NCBI GenBank assembly: GCA_036491125.1 | Contig: DASXCO010000238.1 | Location: 1-50,597 of the forward strand | Direction: 5' to 3' | DNA length: 50,597 nucleotides | Source of the DNA: Acidimicrobiales bacterium | Lineage (GTDB): Bacteria > Actinomycetota > Acidimicrobiia > Acidimicrobiales > AC-9 | Shown: piece after piece, positions 50,570 through 50,597 of the stretch | Numbering within the stretch: the stretch's first letter is position 1 | Layout: each line of letters starts with the position of its first letter | Program-made: the position numbers and the translations under genes | The notes under the pieces: model-generated | The model's input: the letters and a program-made list of their open reading frames with translations, nothing else | Told to the model about the DNA's origin: nothing | Database searches by the model: none

Positions 50570-50597
50570 CGGCAACGGGCGTGGGATGTCTAGGGGC

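Larger units (their letters stand above)
49190..50597 (+). mobile_element. IS110-family insertion sequence (ends not resolved)
   Basis: One DEDD transposase gene with a long leader and no obvious terminal inverted repeats, as is normal for this family. CCTAGAC at 49213-49219 and GTCTAGG at 50588-50594 are inverted with respect to each other and GTGGGATG occurs near both ends, but these are too short to define the limits. The right end may lie beyond the window. Confidence 0.5.

Overview
The window is high-GC DNA from an actinomycete-type bacterium. Supporting traits are a deazaflavin (F420)-dependent nitroreductase-family protein, a TIGR03086 / mycothiol-dependent maleylpyruvate isomerase-like protein, actinobacterial-type SOS boxes (CGAAC-N4-GTTCG), many GTG starts, GTGA/ATGA stop-start overlaps, and a discrete type II fatty acid operon. 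The exact class cannot be fixed from the sequence; an uncultured Acidimicrobiia-like actinomycete is my guess. Almost all of the DNA is coding and no tRNA, rRNA or CRISPR array was seen.

Layout. 1-2.5 kb (minus strand): the N-terminus of a PhzF-like protein cut by the window edge, a methyltransferase remnant with an internal deletion, an intact methyltransferase, a DHFR/RibD-like reductase and an MmcQ/YjbR protein. 2.6-7.3 kb: adenosylhomocysteinase, a TIGR03086 protein divergent from a TetR regulator with a perfect operator palindrome, a redoxin gene with an in-frame UGA (probable selenoprotein) and an AlkA-like glycosylase. 7.3-14.2 kb: AIM24-like protein, sterol-desaturase-family hydroxylase, arylsulfatase, orphan OmpR-type regulator, flippase-like membrane protein, UBP zinc finger and an NTF2-like protein. 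14.2-18.9 kb: MMPL and DHA2 MFS exporters divergent from a TetR gene. 18.9-22.8 kb: GerW-like protein, class III cyclase, and a UvrD-family helicase with SOS-like boxes on both flanks, then a VOC protein. 22.8-26.7 kb: epoxide hydrolase, thioesterase and HxlR regulator divergent from a second DHA2 exporter. 26.8-33.5 kb: GT2-GtrA and ArnT-like glycosyltransferases, SurE, YihY, DUF2277 and a coiled-coil protein.

33.6-41.9 kb (minus strand) is a tightly coupled nine-gene fatty acid/phospholipid operon: fabD, a BCCP-like protein without the biotin lysine, fabH, acpP, fabF, a carboxyltransferase paralogue, fabI, a plsC-like acyltransferase and an acyl-CoA carboxylase beta subunit. A MerR-type regulator with two predicted HTH modules is divergent from it. 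42.8-49.1 kb: a MarR regulator divergent from a run of DHA2 exporter, zinc dehydrogenase, a rhodanese-CBS-deazaflavin-reductase reading frame interrupted by one UGA at a Cys-like position, and SppA. The right end holds an IS110-family transposase with a long non-coding leader that may encode a bridge RNA.

The main observation is that two unrelated redox genes (UGA at 5938-5940 on plus and 45699-45701 on minus) each carry one in-frame UGA in a redox active-site motif. Each UGA is followed, about 20 nt later, by a hairpin whose small loop begins with or near G, as expected of a bacterial SECIS element. Together they suggest that this genome decodes UGA as selenocysteine; no selA/B/C/D gene lies in the window to confirm this.
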